Shown one piece after another: positions 7,456 through 13,566 of a stretch of 32,145 nt of DNA. The notes under the pieces were generated by a model. That model searched no databases. It saw nothing but the letters and a program-made list of their open reading frames with translations, and was not told where the DNA came from. The stretch covers positions 1 to 32,145 of IMG/VR virus record IMGVR_UViG_3300032050_000514. One strand, written 5' to 3'. Each line of letters begins with the position of its first letter. Within the stretch, counting starts at the first letter, position 1. This DNA is from a virus. The position numbers and the translations under genes were made by a program.

Positions 7456-7649
7456 CGTTTGTCCTCCCTCGCTTTCATCATTGCGTCTGCCAATCTGTAA
7501 CAAGTAATTGCTACGTCATCAACAGTACCAAAATCAATGCCTGTTACCGATGAGATTCCACTTAAAACTTTAGCAGCAAAATAATCGCGCAAGTCCATGC
7601 CCTCGCAATCGTCAAACTTGTTTACCGCTTTCAATGGAAACGCTTTCAT
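7452..7649 (-). CDS. Small phage protein with LRDYFAAKVL motif
   Basis: 65 residues from ATG 7649 (MKAFPLKAVNKFDDC). This start follows GGAGG by five bases and overlaps the preceding stop by four bases, so it is preferred over ATG 7667. The segment GMDLRDYFAAKVLSGISS resembles a widespread family of short phage proteins that begin MTLRDYFAAKAMQ and have no known function. The C-terminus (VDDVAITCYRLADAMMKARE) is a helix typical of that family. Confidence 0.8.
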   Translation of the reverse strand: MKAFPLKAVNKFDDCEGMDLRDYFAAKVLSGISSVTGIDFGTVDDVAITCYRLADAMMKAREDKR

Positions 7650-7855
7650 CAAATCCTCCGTTGGCAATTAAAGGCCTGTATGTCAGCGCGGAAGCTCCCA
7701 GCAAACTTGCAATCACTCACAATCCGCCCCTCCGCCATCACCCCACCAATCCATAACCCTATATAGAACAACACAATCGCAGCAAGGGACTTGGCCCACA
7801 AAGCATTTACCCAGTTCCACGCAGTCTTAATGTAAGAAGTATCAAACGGCATCAT
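7649..7855 (-). CDS. Small single-pass membrane protein
   Basis: 68 residues from the paired ATG codons at 7855 (MMPFDTSYIKTAW), with GGGAGA five to six bases upstream; a start at 7867 is less likely. One hydrophobic segment, SLAAIVLFYIGLWIGGVMA (about residues 24-43), spans a membrane. The C-terminal tail holds two Cys residues (VSDCKFAGSF and AFNCQRR). It could be an inner-membrane protein or a spanin-like or superinfection-exclusion factor, but nothing specific supports any of these. Confidence 0.72.
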   Translation of the reverse strand: MMPFDTSYIKTAWNWVNALWAKSLAAIVLFYIGLWIGGVMAEGRIVSDCKFAGSFRADIQAFNCQRRI

Positions 7856-7868
7856 TTTGTCTCCCATA

Positions 7869-8207
7869 TCAATCCACCATCCTAATATTTGACGAACTCA
7901 AACATACCCTCGTGTGAAAGTCATACATCGTACCCGTCACCACATCGACATACACCTTCCGCGTCCACTCCTGCTTTTCCTGCTTCTTCGGCTTTTCAGC
8001 CCTCATCCAATCGTATGGACTACGATCTTCAGGCTCCTTCTCCACCTTCCGCGTCCATATCTTCACCTCAGCAATGCAAAATTTACGCGTCTCACGGCCC
8101 AAGATACTTTCAATCTTCATCTTCACCTTCGGGGCCCGACGCAATAACACCATGTCCGTTTCCTTCACACAGCCATAGCTGTGCCGTATCTCACGCGCTT
8201 CTGTCAT
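7869..8207 (-). CDS. Basic hypothetical protein
   Basis: 112 residues from ATG 8207 (MTEAREIRHSYG), which follows AAGGAGCAAGG; a longer frame to 8324 would overlap the gene above for its whole added length. Lys/Arg-rich, with a repeated WTRKV motif (KIWTRKVEKEP and EWTRKVYVDVV) about 35 residues apart and a charged linker (RAEKPKKQEKQ) between. The basic character suggests nucleic-acid contact (inference). No known family was recognised. Confidence 0.7.
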   Translation of the reverse strand: MTEAREIRHSYGCVKETDMVLLRRAPKVKMKIESILGRETRKFCIAEVKIWTRKVEKEPEDRSPYDWMRAEKPKKQEKQEWTRKVYVDVVTGTMYDFHTRVCLSSSNIRMVD

Positions 8208-8367
8208 GTCCTTGCTCCTTTCTCTGCGCCAGCCTCTCGGCCGTCTTAGCCACGCAACTGCGGCATATCCAACGCTTGGCCTTTCCAAAATAACGGAACT
8301 CGCCACCCTCCTCCACACGATCAAATTGACACGTCGTGCAGAACCGTTTCTTCACCCGCTCTTCCAT
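8191..8367 (-). CDS. Short zinc-ribbon protein (58 aa)
   Basis: The minus-strand frame from ATG 8367 to TGA 8191 encodes 58 residues. It carries two Cys pairs 24 residues apart: FCTTCQ (Cys10, Cys13) and ICRSCV (Cys35, Cys38), a zinc-ribbon or treble-clef arrangement, followed by a basic helix (AKTAERLAQRKEQG). The start overlaps the stop of the exported-protein gene by four bases. Its end overlaps the start of the next gene by 17 bases. Small zinc ribbons in phage early operons often bind DNA, RNA polymerase or other host proteins, which is inference here. Confidence 0.78.
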   Translation of the reverse strand: MEERVKKRFCTTCQFDRVEEGGEFRYFGKAKRWICRSCVAKTAERLAQRKEQGHDRSA

Positions 8368-8654
8368 CACCGCTTCCTGTACTCAAAATCCTTCGGATCA
8401 AACGACGACGTACCACCGCCCTCCCAGACAATATGAATCATGTCCGCCAACACGTACCAACACCCATTCGTGTTCGGGCCCGCAGGACTCGTCGCAATTA
8501 CCATCCGCCCATGCTCCGCACCCTTCAATGAGCACTTGTGCGCCAGCAGCAAAATCTTCCCGCCCGCCTGATTCTTTAATTCCATCCACTCTTCGGCCGC
8601 CGCCCCGGCTACCAACGGCAACAGCAACGCCATCCCAACAATTAACTTCTTCAT
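8367..8654 (-). CDS. Exported protein with signal peptide
   Basis: 95 residues. The first 21 form a classic Sec signal peptide: MKK, a hydrophobic core LIVGMALLLPLVAGAAA, and an AAA|EE-type cleavage site. The mature part is small and beta-rich, with two Cys (HKCSLKG and NGCWYVL) that could form a disulfide and a Trp-containing WYVLADMIHIVW segment. Similar short exported proteins are frequent in phages of aquatic bacteria, with unknown function. Overlaps of four bases at both ends tie it into the operon. A periplasmic location is expected in a Gram-negative host. Confidence 0.8.
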   Translation of the reverse strand: MKKLIVGMALLLPLVAGAAAEEWMELKNQAGGKILLLAHKCSLKGAEHGRMVIATSPAGPNTNGCWYVLADMIHIVWEGGGTSSFDPKDFEYRKR

Positions 8655-8914
8655 GACAATTTCCTCTCTCCCTTCTTAAACGCCACCTGCTCAGCAATAA
8701 TCAACGCCCTCTCCGGCGTGTAATCCACCAAGCTCTCTATGTCCCCACACTCAGGACACCAATTCAACCCCTCACCACTAAAAGAACACTGACCACCCGG
8801 AATCTCCGACCAATCATCAATAAAGCCACACTTGTAGCAAATCGCTAACTCCCACTCGTCCAGATTCTCTATCTCCGCAGGATTCACGCCACGCGAACCA
8901 TTGTGCTCACTCAT
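8651..8914 (-). CDS. Zinc-ribbon phage protein
   Basis: 87 residues starting MSEHNGSRGVNPAEIE. Four Cys in two CxxC pairs, AICYKCGF (about residue 26) and NWCPECGD (about residue 52), plus one between (GGQCSF), form a rubredoxin-like zinc ribbon. The rest is acidic N-terminally and helical C-terminally (PERALIIAEQVAFKKGER). The role is unknown. Overlaps of four bases with both neighbours show translational coupling. Confidence 0.8.
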   Translation of the reverse strand: MSEHNGSRGVNPAEIENLDEWELAICYKCGFIDDWSEIPGGQCSFSGEGLNWCPECGDIESLVDYTPERALIIAEQVAFKKGERKLS

Positions 8915-9189
8915 AACAATTCCCCCAATTCCGTCTCAATCAAGTCCTCGTAATACCCTAATAAACGAGGATTCCTATGCACCGCCTCGTCCGCATCCTT
9001 CCAAAGGGTTTTACTCGGCTGCAAAATGTCAAATACCACCTCTCGATAGCCGTAACAATCTATATCACTGTCCGCGACCCACGGGTCAGCACCCCCGGGC
9101 AATACCGTGAAATGGATCACGCCCAACAAACAGGGCATGTCGTTGTACTCCGATTCGATTAGATACTTATAGCGAATGGCTGCTCTCAT
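8911..9189 (-). CDS. Hypothetical protein
   Basis: 92 residues from ATG 9189 (MRAAIRYKYLIESEYNDM), two bases after the stop of the 34-residue gene, with GGGG upstream. The frame can be extended to 9222, but that would overlap the upstream small gene and lacks a ribosome site. Mixed alpha/beta, Tyr-rich and acidic C-terminally (LLGYYEDLIETELGELL). Family not recognised. Confidence 0.72.
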   Translation of the reverse strand: MRAAIRYKYLIESEYNDMPCLLGVIHFTVLPGGADPWVADSDIDCYGYREVVFDILQPSKTLWKDADEAVHRNPRLLGYYEDLIETELGELL

Positions 9190-9190
9190 G

Positions 9191-9295
9191 TCATACCCCG
9201 TGTAAGAAAAGCGATATAACAATTACTGCAATTGCGCAGCCAATGATTGCACCAAGAATACCTGCGATTAAGGTTACGATTTCATCAGGGTCCAT
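9191..9295 (-). CDS. 34-residue membrane peptide, first gene of leftward operon
   Basis: The minus-strand frame from ATG 9295 to TGA 9191. After MDPDEI the sequence is one long hydrophobic helix (LIAGILGAIIGCAIAVIVIS) with a GxxxG-like pattern, ending LFLHGV. AAAGGATAG nine bases before the ATG matches the start box used by the island genes at 11208-14248. As the first leftward gene after the divergent control region it is probably expressed early. Such peptides can be holin-, exclusion- or leader-like, but the function is unknown. Confidence 0.66.
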   Translation of the reverse strand: MDPDEIVTLIAGILGAIIGCAIAVIVISLFLHGV

Positions 9296-9484
9296 GCTGT
9301 GCTATCCTTTCTGTGTTGGTGGTTGGTTGGTTAGTTATGGAACGCGGACCGGGGACCGGGTAGTAATTACATAGGTTTCACGATTTACCGGAGTTATGGT
9401 AAGGCATGAATGGTATTGATGCAAGGAAAATCTTTGTGGGGATTAGATCGAAAAGTTATGGAAACGCGGTTTTTTATATGTTTG

Positions 9485-9519
9485 AAGGGTTCCCTATAGA
9501 ACTTTTTTCACTAAGAAAT
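9485..9519 (-). promoter_or_regulatory. Leftward copy of the CTATAGG element
   Basis: Read on the minus strand, this 35-nt stretch runs from ATTTCTTAGTGAAAAAAG to TTCTATAGGGAACCCTT. It matches the rightward copy at 9691-9723 except for one substitution and three single-base length differences. It points toward the leftward operon, 190 bases before its first gene. The CTATAGGGA core resembles single-subunit phage RNA polymerase promoters, but no such polymerase is in the window. Confidence 0.5.
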
Positions 9520-9548
9520 TATTTTTGATTTTTTTTTGTGAAATTAGG

Positions 9549-9572
9549 CGTAATAGACGTAATGCCGTAATA
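9549..9572 (+). repeat. Three CGTAAT iterons
   Basis: CGTAAT occurs at 9549, 9558 and 9566, spaced 9 and 8 bases, in the middle of the control region. Short phased direct repeats in AT-rich DNA are typical of initiator binding at phage or plasmid origins, or of operator arrays. Confidence 0.45.
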
Positions 9573-9690
9573 AACGAGTACTGGTGCGGGTTTTCAGACT
9601 TACGTTAGCATCACGTTTATATTTAGGAAACGTAAGAAATACAAATATTCAGGGGGGACCCGTGAGACTGCTTTTTTTGTTTCATTTTTT

Positions 9691-9723
9691 TTTCTTAGTC
9701 AAAAAAAGTCTATAGGAACCCTT
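9691..9723 (+). promoter_or_regulatory. Rightward copy of the CTATAGG element
   Basis: A 33-nt stretch from TTTCTTAGTC through AAAAAAAGTCTATAGG to AACCCTT, the inverted near-duplicate of 9485-9519. It faces the rightward genes, ending 92 bases before ATG 9815. It is either a phage-polymerase-type promoter or a paired binding site. Confidence 0.5.
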
Positions 9724-9757
9724 GGATTGGTTTGGGGGTTGGTGTTCGGAAGTTTCC

Positions 9758-9786
9758 TTGACTATACGAGTTTCGCTGCGTAATAT
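9758..9786 (+). promoter_or_regulatory. Sigma70-type promoter for the 9815 gene block
   Basis: TTGACT (9758-9763), a 17-base spacer and TAATAT (9781-9786). The predicted start is near 9793, about 20 bases before ATG 9815, and AGGAGG lies between. This is one of the best consensus promoters in the window. Confidence 0.72.
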
Positions 9787-9814
9787 CTAGGCAGTTGGTT
9801 TAGGAGGTTATACG

Positions 9815-10030
9815 ATGTATGAAATTGATCAGAATGTAGAGATTCCAGCGAGTCGGACGCGGTATCCGTTTCCTGACATGGAGCCCGGCGATAGCATTTT
9901 CTTTTCAACGGAACGACAGGCTATCTCGGCGCGTGTAGCGGCCGTCAGGTACGCTGCCAAGTACAAATCCGATTGGAAGTTCACCCTGCGTAGGATTGAA
10001 GACGGTTGGCGCTTGTGGAGGCTTTCGTAA
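9815..10030 (+). CDS. Small conserved phage protein (DUF7303-like)
   Basis: 71 residues starting MYEIDQNVEIP, with AGGAGG eight bases before the ATG. The pattern of a short acidic start, YPFPDMEPGDSIFF, a run of Ala/Arg helix (ARVAAVRYAAKY), then WKFTLRRIEDGWRLWRL is shared with a widespread family of short phage proteins (I recall it as DUF7303). These have no established function, though the layout looks like a small DNA-binding fold. The stop overlaps the next ATG by one base, so it is co-translated with the small terminase. Confidence 0.8.
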   Translation: MYEIDQNVEIPASRTRYPFPDMEPGDSIFFSTERQAISARVAAVRYAAKYKSDWKFTLRRIEDGWRLWRLS

Positions 10031-10719
10031 TGCCAAAGAAGGATGTTTGGAACGTCCCGCCTGTGGTGCCGAAGAAGGCCGCGCAGCGGATGTCTGAAAA
10101 GGTGCCGTCGCTGTCCTCTTTGAAGACAATGACGGGCCGCAAGCGGATGGTCACGCCCAAGCATTGGAAGTTCATTACCGAGTACGTATCAGGCGACGGC
10201 CGGGTGACGATGAAGGAAGCGGCTATTCGGGCGGGCTACAACGAAAAAAGCGCTTCTGTTATCGCTTGGCAGTTGACTAACCCGGACATCAATCCGCACG
10301 TCGTTGCGGCTATCCAGCAATACCGGGCCGAACTGGCTTCGAAGTACAACACGTCGTATGAGCGGCATATGAAAGACCTGCAGCTAATTCGCGATAAGGC
10401 GCTGGAGGCGGGCGCTTTTGCTGCTGCTGTTCAGGCTGAGTATCGGCGGGGGCAGGCATTGGGGACGATTTACGTTGAGCGGAAGGAAATCCGGCACGGC
10501 ACTATCGATTCAATGAGCAAAGAGGAAGTACAGCGCAAACTTGACGAGTTGAAAAAACTCTATGGCGGCCCTCCCCCCACCGCCATAATCGATCTGGAGC
10601 CCTCAGACGTGCGTGAGAGCGCCGAAAAGGACGTGGACCCTGCTTTCACCCTCCCGGTGGAAAATCCGCCTCCTGACGTGTTTGAGAGGCTTTCAGAGGA
10701 CGATGGCGAGGAAACCTGA
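10030..10719 (+). CDS. terS: Terminase small subunit
   Basis: 229 residues from ATG 10030, with TGGAGG eight bases upstream. Residues about 40-75 (KHWKFITEYVSGDGRVTMKE then AAIRAGYNEKSAS) form the DNA-binding helix-turn-helix of small terminases, followed by NPDINPHVVAAIQQYRAEL and a long helical oligomerisation region. The later segment IYVERKEIRHGTIDSMSKEE followed by a KLxELKKLYGG helix is typical of phage small terminases of this type. It recognises the packaging site and passes DNA to the large subunit encoded at 14963. About 4 kb of accessory genes lie between the two subunits. The C-terminal tail is acidic and Pro-rich. Confidence 0.82.
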   Translation: MPKKDVWNVPPVVPKKAAQRMSEKVPSLSSLKTMTGRKRMVTPKHWKFITEYVSGDGRVTMKEAAIRAGYNEKSASVIAWQLTNPDINPHVVAAIQQYRAELASKYNTSYERHMKDLQLIRDKALEAGAFAAAVQAEYRRGQALGTIYVERKEIRHGTIDSMSKEEVQRKLDELKKLYGGPPPTAIIDLEPSDVRESAEKDVDPAFTLPVENPPPDVFERLSEDDGEET

Positions 10720-11128
10720 ATCTGTTTTTTCGGATTATGTCCGGGAGCGGTTGCGAGATGTGGATATATCCCGCGTTGAATCGGTGGCCAATCTTGGCTT
10801 TCCTGATATGGTGGTGGCCGATAAGCTTGGCGGCGGCCGCGTTGGCTTTTTGGAAAATAAGGTGGTGCGGCGCGGATTAAAGGTTGACGTTCGGCCGCAT
10901 CAAATCTCTTTTCTTTTTCGCCATTGGTCCTATGGGTGCCCGGCCTTTTTGCTTGTGAAGCATTTGCCTATTGGGAAGCGAATCGGCTTAGTTTTTCTCT
11001 ATCACGGTGGCCAAGCCCCCGATGTTGCTCTCGAGGGCTTGCGCGTTGCGCCCGTGCGCCGATGGTCCTCTGATGCTGTGGATTGGGAAGAGCTTAGAAA
11101 ATTGCTATTAGGAATTGAAAAACCATAG
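10703..11128 (+). CDS. VRR-NUC / PD-(D/E)xK-like nuclease
   Basis: 141 residues from ATG 10703, overlapping the small terminase end by 17 bases; AGAGGA lies just upstream. The core motif is NLGFPDMVVADKLGGGRVGF followed by LENKVV: the Asp in FPDMVV and the Glu-x-Lys in LENK fit the PD-(D/E)xK nuclease signature. HQISFLFRHW with YGCPAFLLVKHL resembles the region after the active site in VRR-NUC and Holliday-junction-resolvase-like phage proteins. A role in resolving branched DNA before packaging is plausible given its position beside the terminase gene. The stop is TAG, showing TAG serves as a stop in this genome. Confidence 0.78.
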   Translation: MARKPESVFSDYVRERLRDVDISRVESVANLGFPDMVVADKLGGGRVGFLENKVVRRGLKVDVRPHQISFLFRHWSYGCPAFLLVKHLPIGKRIGLVFLYHGGQAPDVALEGLRVAPVRRWSSDAVDWEELRKLLLGIEKP

Positions 11129-11207
11129 GAAAAATAAACTGTAATTGATGCGCGGAAAGTGTATCATGTGGTTGTCGGGTTGTCCGACTATTAGAGAGGA
11201 TAGAGAG

Positions 11208-11900
11208 ATGCTGAAGACTGTCGCGATATCAGGGAACCGAAAAACCGGCCCGATTGCTGTTACCTACCGATCAGGTGAACATCAGACTTATGGCACGTGC
11301 CCGAAAACGTGTGGCTTACACCCAAAAAGCGAAACCGGCGCGAATCAAATTGATTCGGAATACTTGCAGGCTATATCTGACGCGGTGCCGCGTAACGGCA
11401 AGGCGTGGACTTATTCTCACTTTGCCGCTGATGCGCTGCCGCTCCCGGCCGAGGGGAAAACCGTCATTAATGCTTCGTGCGATACCACGGCCGAAGCGGT
11501 TCGGGCTTACTCACTCGGCCGCCCGGCCGTATATGCTGCCCCGGAAAATACACAGTGGCCGCAAAAAATCGAGGGGGTTCGCTTCGTGCGTTGTCCGGCC
11601 GAATTGTCGGATTCATTCACTTGCCAGCAATGCGGCGATGGTAGCCCGCTATGCGCCCGGCCGACTCGGGATTACGTAATCGTTTTTGTTGCGCATGGCA
11701 CTGGTAAAAAACGTGTCGGCACTGGTGAGGGGGGTTGTTATGCTGCAAGCGGCCCGACCGCTATACAGTGGCATGGCACCAAAAAAACCGGCGCGGCTAA
11801 TGATGCCGAGGCGCTTCGCGCTTTTGCTCGTTCGCTGCCCCCGGGTTCGCTGTTGCGTCATCATGTGGCCGGAGATATCGGCCGAGAGGTAGCCGCATGA
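11208..11900 (+). CDS. Conserved Cys-rich phage protein of unknown function (DUF7227-like)
   Basis: 230 residues from ATG 11208, preceded by the island start box TTAGAGAGGATAGAGAG; the longer frame from 11145 lacks this signal. It opens MLKTVAISGNRKTGPIAVTY and has a Cys pair in YGTCPKTCGLHP (about residue 28), a second cluster FTCQQCGDGSPLCARP (three Cys, about residue 145) and a further Cys in GTGEGGCYAASG. The end has SLLRHHVAGDIGRE with adjacent His residues. The Cys arrangement suggests a metal or Fe-S site, and the layout loosely recalls phage radical-SAM-like Gp37/Gp68 proteins, but no clear signature was seen. I believe related phage and plasmid proteins exist as a DUF (possibly DUF7227). 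The gene is very rich in CGGCC words. Confidence 0.72.
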   Translation: MLKTVAISGNRKTGPIAVTYRSGEHQTYGTCPKTCGLHPKSETGANQIDSEYLQAISDAVPRNGKAWTYSHFAADALPLPAEGKTVINASCDTTAEAVRAYSLGRPAVYAAPENTQWPQKIEGVRFVRCPAELSDSFTCQQCGDGSPLCARPTRDYVIVFVAHGTGKKRVGTGEGGCYAASGPTAIQWHGTKKTGAANDAEALRAFARSLPPGSLLRHHVAGDIGREVAA

Positions 11901-11965
11901 TTATTCTGTTAATCGTTATTTTTGTGGTTTTGTGGTGGCTTGCTGATCTCGGGAGCTGGAAATAA
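11897..11965 (+). CDS. 22-residue membrane microprotein
   Basis: ATG 11897 overlaps the preceding TGA (ATGA) and follows GAGAGG by seven bases. The frame reads MIILLIVIFVVLWWLADLGS, then WK and TAA. It is almost wholly hydrophobic and long enough to span a membrane once. The tight coupling to the upstream gene and the ribosome site support translation. The function is unknown. The small size means it could also be chance. Confidence 0.5.
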   Translation: MIILLIVIFVVLWWLADLGSWK

Positions 11966-11979
11966 TCGGCGCTCAATAG

Positions 11980-12007
11980 TTGATTGAAAAAATCAATTAG
12001 CTAATAT
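11980..12007 (+). promoter_or_regulatory. Promoter with palindromes over -35 and -10 (DUF932 gene)
   Basis: TTGATT (11980-11985), a 16-base spacer and TAATAT (12002-12007). TTGATT and AATCAA (11991-11996) form an inverted repeat over the -35. AATATTCC (12003-12010) and GGAATATT (12012-12019) form one over the -10. It parallels the three promoters at 13245-14226, where the -35 is also inside a palindrome. Confidence 0.55.
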
Positions 12008-12034
12008 TCCCGGAATATTGGATTATTCAGACAT

Positions 12035-12055
12035 CGGCCGGTGGCGGCCGTTTTT
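12035..12055 (+). terminator. Hairpin plus T-run before the DUF932 start (possible attenuator)
   Basis: CGGCCG (12035-12040), GTGG, CGGCCG (12045-12050), then TTTTT and immediately the AGAGAGGATAG start box. It has the form of an intrinsic terminator but lies between the promoter and the coding sequence, so it may attenuate the gene or end upstream transcripts. Confidence 0.45.
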
Positions 12056-12070
12056 AGAGAGGATAGAGAA

Positions 12071-13063
12071 ATGGCTCACATGATTGATCAAACAACCGGC
12101 CGCGCTGCAATTGCTTACGCTGGACAAACCCCATGGCACGGCCTCGGCCGCCAATTGTCGGAAGGCGCGACAATTGAACAATGGACTCAGGAGGCCGGGC
12201 TAGGCTATACCGTCGAGACCTCCGATGTTCAATACGTCACTCCGGCCGTCACTGGCTTGCAGGTTTGGCCTGATCGCAAAGTATTGACACGCTCAGACAC
12301 AGGTGCCCCGCTGGCAGTGGTGAGTAAGGATTACAACGTGGTCCAGCCCGGGCAAGTGATGGACTTTTTCCGCAAGCTTTCCGACATCGGCGGGTTTCAA
12401 ATGGAAACGGCCGGGGCGTTATCTGACGGCCGCCGGGTTTGGGCGCTGGCCCGTGTTGGTGATGCTGCCCCGGTGGTAGATGGTGACTTAGTGAAGCCGT
12501 ACCTATTACTCGGTACCAGCTACGACGGCACAATGGCCACGATTGCAAAATTCACCGCTATCCGGGTGGTTTGTAATAACACCATCACCCCGGCCGTTAA
12601 CGGCCGCGCTGATGAGACGGACAAGGGTTATCTAAAATCAAGTGTCCGGGTTTTGCACTCCGAGCGGTTCGACGCTGATGCGGTTCGCCTGCAGCTTGGC
12701 ATCGTCGCGAATCAATTCGAGCGGTTTATTGTTCAGTCGCGCCAGCTATCGCACATCCCTATGTCGGCTACTGATTCCGATTTATTCATTTGCGAATTAT
12801 TGAAGCCTTATCACCAGAGTAAGCTTGATATCAGAGAGACCAAAGCATATAAGCGGGTTTTGGACTTGTTCGAAAACCGCAAGGCTATCGGTTCCGACAT
12901 CCCGGGTGTTGCTGGTACCCGTTGGGCGATGCTCAATGCTGTGACGCAATTGGTAGACCACGAGCGCGGCCGCTCGGACAATACGCGCCTCGAATCAGCG
13001 TGGTTTGGCACTGGTGCGGCGCTTAAAAACCGGGCGCTGGAATTGTTAAATTCTGCAGCGTGA
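12071..13063 (+). CDS. DUF932 phage/plasmid-like protein
   Basis: 330 residues from ATG 12071, with the AGAGAGGATAGAGAA start box. The beginning (AYAGQTPWHGLGRQLSEGAT) and IEQWTQEAGLGYTVE match the DUF932 (TIGR03299-like) family found on phages and plasmids. Other family-typical blocks are DTGAPLAVVSKDYNVVQP, YLLLGTSYDGTMAT, AIRVVCNNT and NRKAIGSD..GTRWAMLNAV near the C-terminus. The molecular function is not established; the family often sits in accessory regions near recombination or anti-defence genes. It has its own promoter and is followed by an intrinsic terminator, so it is a stand-alone transcription unit. It contains intragenic palindromes at 12152-12176 and 12591-12606. Confidence 0.88.
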   Translation: MAHMIDQTTGRAAIAYAGQTPWHGLGRQLSEGATIEQWTQEAGLGYTVETSDVQYVTPAVTGLQVWPDRKVLTRSDTGAPLAVVSKDYNVVQPGQVMDFFRKLSDIGGFQMETAGALSDGRRVWALARVGDAAPVVDGDLVKPYLLLGTSYDGTMATIAKFTAIRVVCNNTITPAVNGRADETDKGYLKSSVRVLHSERFDADAVRLQLGIVANQFERFIVQSRQLSHIPMSATDSDLFICELLKPYHQSKLDIRETKAYKRVLDLFENRKAIGSDIPGVAGTRWAMLNAVTQLVDHERGRSDNTRLESAWFGTGAALKNRALELLNSAA

Positions 13064-13098
13064 TTAAGTAACAATTCATTTTTGCGGTTTTCCCTATG

Positions 13099-13125
13099 AG
13101 CGCCGGGTTATCTCGGCGCTTTTTT
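13099..13125 (+). terminator. Intrinsic terminator after the DUF932 gene
   Basis: AGCGCCG (13099-13105), an eight-base loop and CGGCGCT (13114-13120) run into six T. It isolates the DUF932 unit from the palindrome-promoter units that follow. The remaining stretch to the next promoter (13126-13244) is GC-rich with no gene seen. Confidence 0.8.
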
Positions 13126-13244
13126 CCGCTTAATCTGCCACTGGTAAACCTGCCCCCGGGCCTCGGTCCCTCCACCGCTCGTCGCTGGCCGGTGGTCCTC
13201 GGGCCCCGGCCGGTTGCCCTTGGCCCGCGTTGCGCTGGCCGTGG

Positions 13245-13304
13245 ACTATTGACTCGCGGCAATAGTTCCGTTACATTATCGGAACCGGCCCGCCGGTTCC
13301 GATA
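13245..13304 (+). promoter_or_regulatory. Palindrome-bracketed promoter, module 1
   Basis: TTGACT (13249-13254), a 17-base spacer and TACATT (13272-13277). The -35 lies in an inverted repeat ACTATTG (13245-13251) / CAATAGT (13260-13266). Directly after the -10 is a perfect palindrome with 13-nt arms (TATCGGAACCGGC and its complement, two-base centre, 13277-13304). Then follows GAGAAAGGATAGCGAA before ATG 13328. Confidence 0.75.
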
Positions 13305-13327
13305 AGCTTTTGAGAAAGGATAGCGAA

Positions 13328-13564
13328 ATGAAAAACCTATATTTTTTGCGCATTGATAATGACTCGCTTGATGATGCCCGCGCTTACCAGACACTGGCCG
13401 GTGCCAAACGTGCTTTCCGCATTGTCGCGGCCGAACTCTGGCGCTATGGCCAAGCCTGCAGTGCGACAGTGCATATTGCGCCACGGCCCGCCGAGCTTGC
13501 TGAATATCCGGATTATGTTTTGATGCTCGGCCCGCGCGGCGGGCTGCAGGTGGACCGGGCCTGA
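13328..13564 (+). CDS. Small hypothetical protein, island module 1
   Basis: 78 residues from ATG 13328 (MKNLYFLRIDNDSLDD), with the start box AAAGGATAG; an upstream in-frame ATG at 13310 lies inside the leader. The likely fold is small alpha/beta (AYQTLAGAKRAFRIVAAELW). It ends with YPDYVLMLGPRGGLQVDRA. The family was not recognised with confidence, although similar short proteins are common in phages. It has its own palindrome-bracketed promoter. Confidence 0.76.
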   Translation: MKNLYFLRIDNDSLDDARAYQTLAGAKRAFRIVAAELWRYGQACSATVHIAPRPAELAEYPDYVLMLGPRGGLQVDRA

Positions 13565-13566
13565 TA

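Larger units (their letters stand above)
9296..9814. promoter_or_regulatory. AT-rich divergent control region, candidate replication origin
   Basis: 519 bases without a convincing gene lie between the first leftward gene and the first gene of the next rightward block. It holds runs of T and A, direct repeats of GTTATGGAACGCGG type (9334-9348 and 9454-9469), three CGTAAT units, an inverted pair CTTACGTT / AACGTAAG around 9598-9636, the two 33-nt outward elements and one sigma70 promoter. Origin function is inferred from AT-richness, iterons and the transcription divergence point. Confidence 0.5.

Noticed and set aside
7889-8293. Rightward Ser/Pro/His-rich frames at 7889-8656
   Set aside because: The composition is that of an antisense reading of the leftward genes; no start signal or domain is seen.
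9296-9814. A small gene hidden in the control region
   Set aside because: No frame with a start, ribosome site and plausible protein was found; the stretch is T/A-run rich and carries repeats.
12249-13484. Leftward frames opposite the DUF932 and module genes
   Set aside because: They run antisense to well-supported genes, terminators and promoters.
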